A stretch of 5,926 nucleotides of DNA from Campylobacterales bacterium (GCA_027064245.1 JAMOPZ010000451.1:1-5926); one strand, 5' to 3'. Numbered from the stretch's first letter, positions 1 to 5,864 are shown. Numbers and translations: made by a program. The notes: generated from the sequence alone by a model not told the origin.

Positions 1-435
1 TCATATGAAACTGCTGCCCAGTTTATACATGAAACATTTGAAGATTTTAATAATAGTTTAACAGATAAGGTTATTATAGTATATAATGGATTTTTAAATA
101 TGTTAACTCAAGAGTTAAGAGTAAAAGATCTTTTGCCTATATCTTTAGATAATGTTGATACAACTTCTAAAAGTTCTGTATTAGAGATTGAACCAGATGA
201 TGATGAAGAGATTTTAGATGAATTAACTTCTAAATATGTTGATTTTAATATGTATTATTCACTTATTGATTCACTAGCTGCTGAGCATAGTGCTAGAATG
301 CAAGCTATGGATAATGCAACAAATAATGCTACTGAACGGGTAAATGATCTAACAGTTGAGTTTAATAAAGCAAGACAAGCCGCGATTACAACAGAGTTAA
401 TTGAAATTATCTCTGGTGTTGAATCATTAAAATAA
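1..435 (+). CDS. atpG: F1 ATP synthase gamma subunit, C-terminal part (5' end outside window)
   Basis: This is the 3' end of the gene for the gamma subunit, the rotating central stalk that couples proton flow through Fo to conformational change in the beta subunits. The frame is open from the first base (SYETAAQFIHETFEDF) to a TAA at 433-435, giving 144 visible residues, about half of a typical gamma. The first ATG in frame, at 100, is internal and not the start. The C-terminal segment is the recognisable part: SLAAEHSARMQAMDNATNNA, then RQAAITTELIEIISG, which is the conserved long helix that sits inside the alpha3beta3 ring. It lies 22 nt upstream of atpD, in the standard A-G-D-C order. Family assignment is very secure; only the missing N-terminus limits the annotation. 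Confidence 0.97.
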   Translation, partial: SYETAAQFIHETFEDFNNSLTDKVIIVYNGFLNMLTQELRVKDLLPISLDNVDTTSKSSVLEIEPDDDEEILDELTSKYVDFNMYYSLIDSLAAEHSARMQAMDNATNNATERVNDLTVEFNKARQAAITTELIEIISGVESLK

Positions 436-443
436 AAATAAGA

Positions 444-449
444 AAGGAA
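444..449 (+). promoter_or_regulatory. Shine-Dalgarno site for atpD
   Basis: AAGGAA lies 8 nt before the atpD ATG at 458, inside a purine-rich run (AGAAAGGAAG). It is among the clearest ribosome-binding sites in the window, fitting the high output expected for the beta subunit, and it supports this start. Confidence 0.75.
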
Positions 450-457
450 GACGATAT

Positions 458-1846
458 ATGGAAGGTAAAATTATTCAAATTATGGGTCCAGTTGTTGATG
501 TTGAATTCAACGGACACCTACCTGCAATCAATGATGCTATTGAAGTACCAGGGACTAAAGAAAGATTAGTTCTTGAAGTAGCAGCACATATTGGTGATAG
601 TAGAGTAAGAACAATTTCAATGGATATGACTGAAGGTTTAACAAGAGGTCAAAAAGTTATCTCAACTGGAGCTCCTATTCAAGTACCAGTTGGTGAAGAA
701 GTTTTAGGGAGAATTTTCAATGTAATTGGAGATCCTGTTGATGAAGGTGAAGCTCTATCAAAAGATGTTCCTAAATGGTCTATCCATAGAGAAGCACCAA
801 GTTTTGAAGAACAATCAACTTCAACAGAGATGTTTGAAACAGGTATCAAAGTAGTAGATCTACTAGCTCCTTATGCAAAAGGTGGAAAAGTAGGACTATT
901 TGGTGGTGCTGGTGTTGGTAAAACAGTTATTATTATGGAACTTATTCATAATGTTGCATTTAAACATGATGGTTATTCTGTATTTGCTGGTGTTGGAGAA
1001 AGAACAAGAGAAGGAAATGATCTTTACTATGAAATGAAAGATTCAAATGTTCTTGATAAAGTTGCTTTATGTTATGGGCAAATGAGTGAGCCTCCAGGTG
1101 CTAGAAATAGAATTGCACTTACAGGTCTTACAATGGCTGAGTATTTTAGAGATGAAAAAGGTCTTGATGTACTTATGTTTATTGATAATATCTTTAGATA
1201 TGCTCAAAGTGGTTCTGAAATGTCAGCACTTTTAGGAAGAATTCCTTCAGCTGTTGGTTACCAACCTACACTTGCAAGTGAGATGGGTAAACTTCAAGAA
1301 AGAATTACAACAACTAAAAAAGGTTCTATCACTTCAGTTCAAGCTGTTTATGTACCAGCAGATGACTTAACAGATCCAGCTCCAGCTTCTGTTTTTGCTC
1401 ACTTAGATGCTACAACAGTACTAAATAGAAAAATTGCTGAAAAAGGTATCTATCCTGCAGTGGATCCACTTGATTCTACAAGTAGAATTTTAAGTGCAGA
1501 TATTTTAGGAGAAGATCATTATAGTACTGCAAGAGGGGTTCAATCACTTCTTCAAAAATATAAAGATCTACAAGATATTATTGCTATTCTTGGTATGGAT
1601 GAGTTAAGTGAAGCTGACAAATTAGTTGTTGATAGAGCTAGAAAAGTTGAAAAATTCTTATCTCAACCATTCTTCGTTGCTGAAGTATTTACAGGAAGTC
1701 CAGGAAAATATGTAGAGTTATCAGATACTATTAAAGGATTTAAAGGTATTTTAGATGGAGAGTATGACCATATGCCAGAAAATGCATTTTATATGGTAGG
1801 TGGAATTGATGAAGCTATATCAAAAGCTGAAGGTATGAAAGCTTAA
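458..1846 (+). CDS. atpD: F1 ATP synthase beta subunit (catalytic)
   Basis: Complete 462-residue beta subunit, the normal family length; it carries the three catalytic sites of F1 on the cytoplasmic side of the inner membrane. Visible landmarks: N-terminal beta-barrel (about 1-75, starting GKIIQIMGPVVDVEF); Walker A GGAGVGKT at 149-156; GERTREG at 180-186 with the catalytic glutamate E181; Walker B LMFIDN at 239-244 with D243; the SALLGRIPSAVGYQPTLA stretch at 256-273; and the C-terminal helical domain with the lever motif. That motif reads DELSEAD (381-387) rather than the common DELSEED. The phrase IDNIFRYAQSGSEMSALLGR is Campylobacterota-like. Start supported by an SD at 444-449. It lies between atpG and atpC, with a 19-nt gap to atpC. 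Coding appears intact, with no frameshift. Confidence 0.99.
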   Translation: MEGKIIQIMGPVVDVEFNGHLPAINDAIEVPGTKERLVLEVAAHIGDSRVRTISMDMTEGLTRGQKVISTGAPIQVPVGEEVLGRIFNVIGDPVDEGEALSKDVPKWSIHREAPSFEEQSTSTEMFETGIKVVDLLAPYAKGGKVGLFGGAGVGKTVIIMELIHNVAFKHDGYSVFAGVGERTREGNDLYYEMKDSNVLDKVALCYGQMSEPPGARNRIALTGLTMAEYFRDEKGLDVLMFIDNIFRYAQSGSEMSALLGRIPSAVGYQPTLASEMGKLQERITTTKKGSITSVQAVYVPADDLTDPAPASVFAHLDATTVLNRKIAEKGIYPAVDPLDSTSRILSADILGEDHYSTARGVQSLLQKYKDLQDIIAILGMDELSEADKLVVDRARKVEKFLSQPFFVAEVFTGSPGKYVELSDTIKGFKGILDGEYDHMPENAFYMVGGIDEAISKAEGMKA

Positions 1847-1865
1847 TTGCTAAAAAGGTAAAGAT

Positions 1866-2246
1866 ATGGATATACTTAAATTATCAATAGTTACACCAAA
1901 TGGTCAAATTTTTGATGGAAATGTTAAAACAGTATTATTACCAGGAAAAGATGGTGAGTTTGGTGTATTACCACATCACTCATCTTTGGTATCTGCTTTA
2001 ACTGTTGGAGTAATTGAGATTGAAAATGAGGATGCTTCTAAAGAGGCAATTGCAATCAACTGGGGTCATGTAAAAGTTAATGAAGATAGTGTAGATATAT
2101 TAGTTGATGGTGCTGTGGCACTGACTTCTAATGATGGATCTAGCATATCTGAAAATTTAGCAAAAGCTAAAGAACTTGTAAATTCTGTAAAAGAATCTAA
2201 TGTTTCTATGGCATCAGTTGAATCAAAAATTAATTCATTTGCTTAA
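1866..2246 (+). CDS. atpC: F1 ATP synthase epsilon subunit
   Basis: Complete 126-residue epsilon subunit, which binds gamma at the foot of the central stalk and in many bacteria restrains ATP hydrolysis through its C-terminal helices. The N-terminal beta-sandwich is clear: LSIVTPNGQIFDG (6-18), then PGKDGEFGVLPHHSSLVSAL (26-45), the strongest family signature, and VGVIEI. Residues about 93-126 (ENLAKAKELVNSVKE and onward) form a helical tail, somewhat shorter than in the 139-residue E. coli protein, so the strength of any inhibitory function is uncertain. An AAAGG stretch at 1854-1858 is a reasonable SD 7 nt before the ATG. The gene ends in tandem TAA TAA (2244-2249), followed at once by the next ATG. 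Confidence 0.97.
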   Translation: MDILKLSIVTPNGQIFDGNVKTVLLPGKDGEFGVLPHHSSLVSALTVGVIEIENEDASKEAIAINWGHVKVNEDSVDILVDGAVALTSNDGSSISENLAKAKELVNSVKESNVSMASVESKINSFA

Positions 2247-2249
2247 TAA

Positions 2250-2810
2250 ATGGATATAATACTTAATTATTTAAATGATAGTAGTGCAATATCGATATCG
2301 GTATTGCTTCTATTATCTATATATTTAATACTATTGTTTTGGATATTTATATATAAATATCTTCAATTATCTTCTTTAATATCACTTGAAAATGATAATC
2401 TATCTTCACTAGTAACACGAGATGCAAAAATCAATCCTCTTTCAAATATAGGACAATGTGTGGGTAATACCACTATATCTAAAGAGTTATTAGATGTATG
2501 CGAGATTACACTTATTAGAGATGCAAGTAGTGGTTTGACTTGGTTGTCAATTATAGCATCAACTGCACCATTTATAGGATTATTTGGAACTGTTGTTGGG
2601 ATATTAGAATCATTTGCTAAATTTTCAACTATTTCTAAAGTAGCATTTTCAACTATTGCTCCTGTTATATCAGAAGCACTCGTAGCAACTGCAGCTGGAA
2701 TATTTGTAGCTATTTTTGCATATACTTTTCATCAGATAATTACAAGAAAAATTTATGAACTAAATACATATATAAAATCTCAAATAGATATACTTCTAGC
2801 AAGGAACTAA
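2250..2810 (+). CDS. tolQ: TolQ/ExbB-family proton channel subunit (MotA/TolQ/ExbB)
   Basis: A 186-residue inner-membrane protein of the MotA/TolQ/ExbB family, which assembles as a pentamer around a TolR/ExbD dimer and uses proton-motive force to move a TolA/TonB-type transducer. Three membrane helices are predicted: about 13-36, about 97-121 and about 138-163. The family signatures are APFIGLFGTVVGI (106-118) in TM2 and APVISEALVATAAG (137-150) in TM3. E142, T148 and T114 fall at positions that are functionally important in ExbB/TolQ. It is short compared with E. coli TolQ (230 aa), mainly in the cytoplasmic loop. The ATG follows atpC by 3 nt with no evident SD, so translation probably depends on coupling to atpC. 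TolQ is preferred over ExbB because a TolA-like protein follows; Campylobacter annotations often call this copy ExbB. Confidence 0.9.
   Translation: MDIILNYLNDSSAISISVLLLLSIYLILLFWIFIYKYLQLSSLISLENDNLSSLVTRDAKINPLSNIGQCVGNTTISKELLDVCEITLIRDASSGLTWLSIIASTAPFIGLFGTVVGILESFAKFSTISKVAFSTIAPVISEALVATAAGIFVAIFAYTFHQIITRKIYELNTYIKSQIDILLARN
2286..2307 (+). repeat. 22-nt near-perfect palindrome early in tolQ
   Basis: The segment starts GCAATATCG and ends CGGTATTGC, and it equals its own reverse complement except at one symmetric base pair. In RNA that position would be a U-G wobble. It covers codons 13-19 of tolQ (AISISVL) and contains a direct ATATCG doublet and two TCG serine codons close together. 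It could be coincidence, since the ISIS repeat favours symmetry, or a structured element near the start of tolQ mRNA. Confidence 0.5.
2801..2805 (+). promoter_or_regulatory. Shine-Dalgarno site for tolR inside the end of tolQ
   Basis: AAGGA lies within the last codons of tolQ, 5 nt before the ATG at 2811, which immediately follows the tolQ TAA. The SD sits where a terminating tolQ ribosome would cover it, an arrangement that favours translational coupling and a fixed TolQ:TolR output. It also fixes the tolR start. Confidence 0.65.
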
Positions 2811-3203
2811 ATGTACAATTACGATCAAAAGCCAGAGTTAAATATAACTCCTTTAGTTGATGTGATGCTAGTTCTTTTGGCTATACTTATGGTTACTGCT
2901 CCTGTTTTAGAATATGAAGAAAATATCAATCTTCCAAAAGGGAGTCACTCAAAAAAAGTAGAAACTGTTAAAAATATAACAATTGTTATAAATAAAAATA
3001 GAGATATAATAGTAAATAAAAAAAATCGTTATAAATTTTTAAATTTTGCAGATTCTTTTGTATTATTTTCAAAAAATAAAAATAGAAACACACCAGTACA
3101 TATACGAGCAGATAAAAATCTAAAATATGAAGATGTTGTGTATATCTTAAAAACTGTTAAAGAAGCAGGATTTTTTAAAGTTGCATTGATAACAGATGGA
3201 TAA
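2811..3203 (+). CDS. tolR: TolR/ExbD-family biopolymer transport protein
   Basis: A 130-residue single-pass inner-membrane protein of the ExbD/TolR family, the partner that sits in the TolQ pore and links proton flow to motion. The N-terminus is cytoplasmic. The helix starts in ELNITPLVDVMLVLLAILM (9-27) and contains the family's essential membrane aspartate, here D17, followed by VTAP. The periplasmic domain runs from about 34 to 130 and ends in the conserved pattern VHIRADKNLKYEDVVYILK (96-114), then AGFFKVALITD. Length is normal (E. coli TolR 142, ExbD 141). It begins directly after the tolQ stop and overlaps tolA by 8 nt, as expected for subunits of one complex. TolR versus ExbD cannot be decided from this protein alone; the neighbouring TolA-like gene favours TolR. 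Confidence 0.92.
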   Translation: MYNYDQKPELNITPLVDVMLVLLAILMVTAPVLEYEENINLPKGSHSKKVETVKNITIVINKNRDIIVNKKNRYKFLNFADSFVLFSKNKNRNTPVHIRADKNLKYEDVVYILKTVKEAGFFKVALITDG

Positions 3204-3936
3204 TAAAAAATATTTTTTTCTTTCAGCTACTTTGGCTGTTTCAATTTATATTTTCATTATAGTTGCTTTTTTTTACTATTTAAGTGGTGTAAATGTAAAA
3301 AAAGTTGCTGCAATTTCAAAAAATACTGTATTACAATTAGATATTGTTTTAGAAGATAAAAAAGTAAGTAAAATAACATCTACAATTAAAGCTATAAAAA
3401 CTAAAAAATCTGCAAAAGTTGTAAAAAGATCAAAATCAAACTCATCAAAAAGAAAATCAAATTTAAAGTCACTTTTTGCGCATGTTAAAACAAAAGCTGC
3501 AAAAATAACAAAACAAAAAGTTTTAAATCTAAAGCAAAGTTCAATATCAAGCAGATTTAAATCCAAATTTGAAAAACAAAAAAAAGTTGATAAACTTACT
3601 GTTTCAAAGTTGGTAAAAAACAAACAAACAACAGCAAAAAAAATAGTAGTAAGTAATGTAAAAAAAGATACCGATCCCTATTTTTCAAAAATATATACCA
3701 TTATCTCAAGTAGATGGCAACCTACTAATTTTTATAATAATTCAAAAGCAAAAGTTATAATAACAATATCTAAAACTGGTACTTTTAGTTATAAATTTAT
3801 AAAATATTCAAATGATACAGGTTTTGATACTCAATTAAAAGATTTTTTAGAGCAAGAATCTACAAAACAATACCCTGCAAATCCTAATAATTCAGATACA
3901 ACTATAGAGATCTCTTTTCAATCAAAAGCAGAATAA
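3196..3936 (+). CDS. tolA: TolA/TonB-type energy transducer with lysine-rich linker
   Basis: A 246-residue protein with three-part TolA architecture. An N-terminal membrane anchor spans about 7-29 (YFFLSATLAVSIYIF and onward). A long periplasmic linker spans about 35-157. The C-terminal TolA/TonB-like domain spans about 158-246, with the Campylobacterota-style start DPYFSKIYTIISSRWQP, then AKVIITISKTGTFSYK and a final IEISFQSK strand. The expected job is to carry TolQR motion across the periplasm to the outer membrane, for envelope constriction at division. The linker is almost purely basic (about 32 Lys and 3 Arg against 2 acidic residues in 55-157), unlike the charge-balanced Ala/Lys/Glu helix of E. 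coli TolA and the proline-rich linker of TonB. The membrane helix lacks the usual His four residues after the conserved Ser. The ATG overlaps the tolR end by 8 nt with no clear SD, so translation is probably coupled. TonB is the main alternative. Confidence 0.83.
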   Translation: MDNKKYFFLSATLAVSIYIFIIVAFFYYLSGVNVKKVAAISKNTVLQLDIVLEDKKVSKITSTIKAIKTKKSAKVVKRSKSNSSKRKSNLKSLFAHVKTKAAKITKQKVLNLKQSSISSRFKSKFEKQKKVDKLTVSKLVKNKQTTAKKIVVSNVKKDTDPYFSKIYTIISSRWQPTNFYNNSKAKVIITISKTGTFSYKFIKYSNDTGFDTQLKDFLEQESTKQYPANPNNSDTTIEISFQSKAE

Positions 3937-3976
3937 AAATTAAATAATTTTATATAAAATATATATTTAATTTTTA
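3934..3976 (+). terminator. A/T-only hairpin after tolA, possible terminator
   Basis: TAAAAATTAAATA (3934-3946, beginning with the tolA stop codon) is a perfect 13-bp inverted match to TATTTAATTTTTA (3964-3976). The 17-nt loop contains a second perfect palindrome at 3947-3960. The 3' arm ends in five T residues, as a rho-independent terminator would. There is no G or C in the stem, so it would be weak, and inverted repeats arise easily in DNA this AT-rich. The position exactly at the end of the tol block is the best argument for it. Confidence 0.4.
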
Positions 3977-3977
3977 G

Positions 3978-4027
3978 TTAATGGTATAGGGATATAATTT
4001 TATAAAATAATTTTTATAACCAATTAA
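3978..4027 (+). repeat. Imperfect dyad flanking the candidate moxR promoter
   Basis: TTAATGGTATA (3978-3988) matches in reverse complement TATAACCAATTAA (4015-4027), with single extra A residues at 4019 and 4023. The arms bracket the candidate -10 box at 3993-3998. It could be an operator-like site or a chance match in AT-rich sequence. Confidence 0.3.
3993..3998 (+). promoter_or_regulatory. Candidate sigma70 -10 box for the moxR block
   Basis: A perfect TATAAT lies 47 nt before the moxR ATG in the only intergenic region over 100 nt. Seventeen bases upstream is a T-rich stretch (3970-3975) rather than a canonical -35; Campylobacterota promoters often have a strong -10 and a poorly conserved, T-rich -35 region. 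The expected transcript would start near 4005. Other -10-like strings (TATAAA at 4001, TATAAC at 4015) are nearby, so the exact element is uncertain. Confidence 0.45.
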
Positions 4028-4030
4028 ATA

Positions 4031-4035
4031 AAGGA
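4031..4035 (+). promoter_or_regulatory. Shine-Dalgarno site for moxR
   Basis: AAGGA, extended upstream by AA, lies 10 nt before the ATG at 4046. This is slightly long spacing but the only purine-rich SD candidate, and it supports that start for the MoxR-type ATPase. Confidence 0.6.
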
Positions 4036-4045
4036 TACTTATTTT

Positions 4046-4993
4046 ATGAATAACTATATAACAGATATTAAAACAGAAGTAAAAAAAGTAATTGTAGGAC
4101 AAGAGGAGCTAATAGATTCTATTTTAATAGCTCTTATAACCAATGGGCATATCTTGGTTGAGGGGGTTCCTGGTTTAGCAAAAACTACAGCTATAAATGC
4201 CTTTTCAAAAGCATTAGGTGTTGAATTTAAAAGAATACAATTTACCCCTGATCTGTTACCTAGTGATATTGTAGGATCACAAATATATAACCAAAAAGAA
4301 TCAAACTTTAATGTAAAAAAGGGTCCTGTTTTTACAAATCTTCTTTTAGCAGATGAGATAAACAGAGCTCCAGCAAAGGTACAATCTGCACTTTTAGAAG
4401 TGATGCAAGAAAAACAAGTAACCATAGGAGATAACTCTTTTAAAGTTGGTGATCCATTTTTAGTTATGGCAACTCAAAATCCAGTAGAACAAGAGGGAGT
4501 TTATAAGCTTCCAGAAGCTCAACTTGATAGATTTATGTTAAAAGTTGTAGTTAATTACAATACCATAGAAGAGGAGTTTGAAATAGTAAACCGTGTATCT
4601 AAAATTGGATTTCAAACTATAAATCAAGTAATAGATCAACAAGCTATAAAAATACTTCAAGAAAAAGTACATCAAGTACATGTAGATGATGAGATTCAAA
4701 GATATATTTTAAAACTTATTTTTGCTACACGAGAACCACAAAATTATGGCTTAGAACAATACTCTTCATATATAGAAGTAGGTGCTAGCCCTAGGGCTAG
4801 TATAGATCTATACAATGCCAGTAGAGCTGTAGCATTAATTAGAGGAAAAGAGTATGTAACACCACTAGATATAGCTACAGTTGCTACAAATGTACTTCAA
4901 CATAGAATTGTACTTAGCTATCAAGCAACGGCTAAAAATATAACACCAAAAGATATAGTACAAAAAATATTAGGTACAATACCAACTCCTTAA
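4046..4993 (+). CDS. MoxR-family AAA+ ATPase
   Basis: A 315-residue soluble AAA+ ATPase of the MoxR family, a typical full length. MoxR proteins are thought to act as chaperones that remodel or mature partner proteins with VWA domains; the client here is unknown. Visible motifs: VGQEELIDSILIAL near the N-terminus; Walker A GVPGLAKT (40-47); the family's FKRIQFTPDLLPSDIVGSQI segment (61-80); Walker B LLLADEINRA (99-108, D103 and E104); sensor 1 ATQNPVEQEG (142-151, N145); LPEAQLDRF (155-163), with R162 as likely arginine finger; and sensor 2 GASPRAS (246-252). All nucleotide-handling residues are present, so it should be active. It follows tolA after a 109-nt gap with its own promoter and SD candidates, and is followed 10 nt later by a DUF58 gene, the standard pairing. 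The codons for the sensor 2 motif form a perfect 16-bp palindrome. Confidence 0.95.
   Translation: MNNYITDIKTEVKKVIVGQEELIDSILIALITNGHILVEGVPGLAKTTAINAFSKALGVEFKRIQFTPDLLPSDIVGSQIYNQKESNFNVKKGPVFTNLLLADEINRAPAKVQSALLEVMQEKQVTIGDNSFKVGDPFLVMATQNPVEQEGVYKLPEAQLDRFMLKVVVNYNTIEEEFEIVNRVSKIGFQTINQVIDQQAIKILQEKVHQVHVDDEIQRYILKLIFATREPQNYGLEQYSSYIEVGASPRASIDLYNASRAVALIRGKEYVTPLDIATVATNVLQHRIVLSYQATAKNITPKDIVQKILGTIPTP
4785..4800 (+). repeat. Perfect 16-bp palindrome in the moxR sensor 2 codons
   Basis: CTAGCCCTAGGGCTAG is identical to its reverse complement and contains three CTAG tetranucleotides in 16 bases. It is 10/16 G+C in otherwise AT-rich DNA. It spans the codons for A-S-P-R-A-S of the conserved GASPRAS motif, which constrains the sequence; codon choice makes it a palindrome. 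No function is established. Confidence 0.6.
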
Positions 4994-5003
4994 TGAGAAA
5001 AAT

Positions 5004-5840
5004 ATGGACAAAATAACAAAAGAGATATTACTAAAAGCTCAAAGAGATGTTTTTTCTTATAATATAGGATCTCATATTACACCTTTTAAAGGGGAAGGGA
5101 TAGATTTTGATGAGATCAAAGAGTATAATATTGGTGATGATATAAGAAAAATAAACTGGAATGCAACAGCAAAAAGTTCAGATGGTACTTTACAAATAAA
5201 TCAATTTAATGATGAAAGGGAACTAAATATAATTATAGCTTTTATGATAAGTGGTAATATATATTTTGGTTCTATTGAATTAAAACAATATATTATGGCA
5301 TATATTGTAGCAATATTGGGCTATAGTTCTGTAAAAAATCATGATAAATTTCAAACCATATTCTTTGATCAAGATCTACAAAAACACTATAAGCCTTCAA
5401 GATCAACAGATATCTTAGAAGATATTGTAGATTATGCTGTTAAGCTAAACCCTTTACAAAAGACAATATCCTATGAAAATTTTTGCTTATATATCAATAG
5501 TCTAAAACAAAAAAGTCTAATCTTTATAATTGGAGATTTTCTAGAAAACAATATAAATTTAAGTACTATATCTGCTAAAAATGAGATATATGCCTTAGTC
5601 GTAAGAGATCATTTAGAAGAAGATATATCAAAATTAAATGGAGAATTTAATCTAATAGATCCTATGAATTTAAAATTAAATAATCAACTTATAAATAATA
5701 ATGTTGCAAATAACTACAAAACACTATTAAAAACCCATGATAATATACTTTTTGAACACTTTTTACAACATAAGATAAAATATGCTAAAATATACACAAA
5801 TGATGATATTTTCTTAAAATTAAATAGATTAATAGGATAA
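5004..5840 (+). CDS. DUF58-family protein with degenerate VWA-like metal site
   Basis: A 278-residue protein with no obvious signal peptide or membrane helix, so probably cytoplasmic. The DUF58 core is clear: GEGIDFDEIKEYNIGDDIRK (30-49) continuing into INWNATAKSSDG (50-61), then INQFNDERELN (65-75), closely following the family pattern G-x-G-x-x-F-x-x-x-R/K-x-Y-x-x-G-D-D-x-R-x-I-x-W. The following strand, where VWA-like members carry D-x-S-x-S, reads M81-I-S83-G-N85, so the metal-binding aspartate and second serine are missing. A later strand, SLIFIIGDFLE (171-181), matches the usual L-I-S-D-F region. DUF58 proteins are encoded beside MoxR ATPases and are presumed partners or clients; biochemical function is unsettled. 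It starts 10 nt after moxR, past in-frame TAA TGA stops, with only a weak GAGA SD-like site, suggesting co-translation. The Asn-rich C-terminal third (about 180-278) is poorly conserved. Confidence 0.88.
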   Translation: MDKITKEILLKAQRDVFSYNIGSHITPFKGEGIDFDEIKEYNIGDDIRKINWNATAKSSDGTLQINQFNDERELNIIIAFMISGNIYFGSIELKQYIMAYIVAILGYSSVKNHDKFQTIFFDQDLQKHYKPSRSTDILEDIVDYAVKLNPLQKTISYENFCLYINSLKQKSLIFIIGDFLENNINLSTISAKNEIYALVVRDHLEEDISKLNGEFNLIDPMNLKLNNQLINNNVANNYKTLLKTHDNILFEHFLQHKIKYAKIYTNDDIFLKLNRLIG

Positions 5841-5864
5841 TTAAAATGGAGTGTATTTAGCTAT

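Noticed and set aside
100..435. A separate small 111-residue protein starting at the ATG at 100
   Set aside because: The same frame is open to position 1 and the upstream translation continues the gamma-subunit sequence, so this ATG is internal to a truncated atpG.
3276..3623. 115-codon open frame on the - strand inside tolA
   Set aside because: It is the antisense of the lysine-rich linker: AAA/AAG codons read backwards as Phe/Leu, giving a Phe-rich nonsense protein. No SD or family motif; tolA on the + strand explains the region.
2250..3936. Calling the trio an ExbB-ExbD-TonB iron-uptake system
   Set aside because: Placement directly after atpC, the DPYFSKIY...SRWQP C-terminal domain and the lack of a proline-rich linker or a nearby TonB-dependent receptor favour TolQRA, though ExbB/ExbD names are used for these genes in some genomes.
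3997..4008. 12-bp palindrome ATTTTATAAAAT next to the moxR promoter
   Set aside because: Short A/T-only palindromes are expected often in sequence this AT-rich, and nothing else marks it as a site.
4054..4425. 123-codon open frame on the - strand inside moxR
   Set aside because: It lies fully inside a clear AAA+ ATPase with Walker A and B motifs on the + strand; the antisense product is Cys/Ser/Phe-rich with no recognisable domain.
5846..5860. Start of the downstream gene at ATG 5846
   Set aside because: The frame reads only four codons (MECI) before TAG at 5858-5860.
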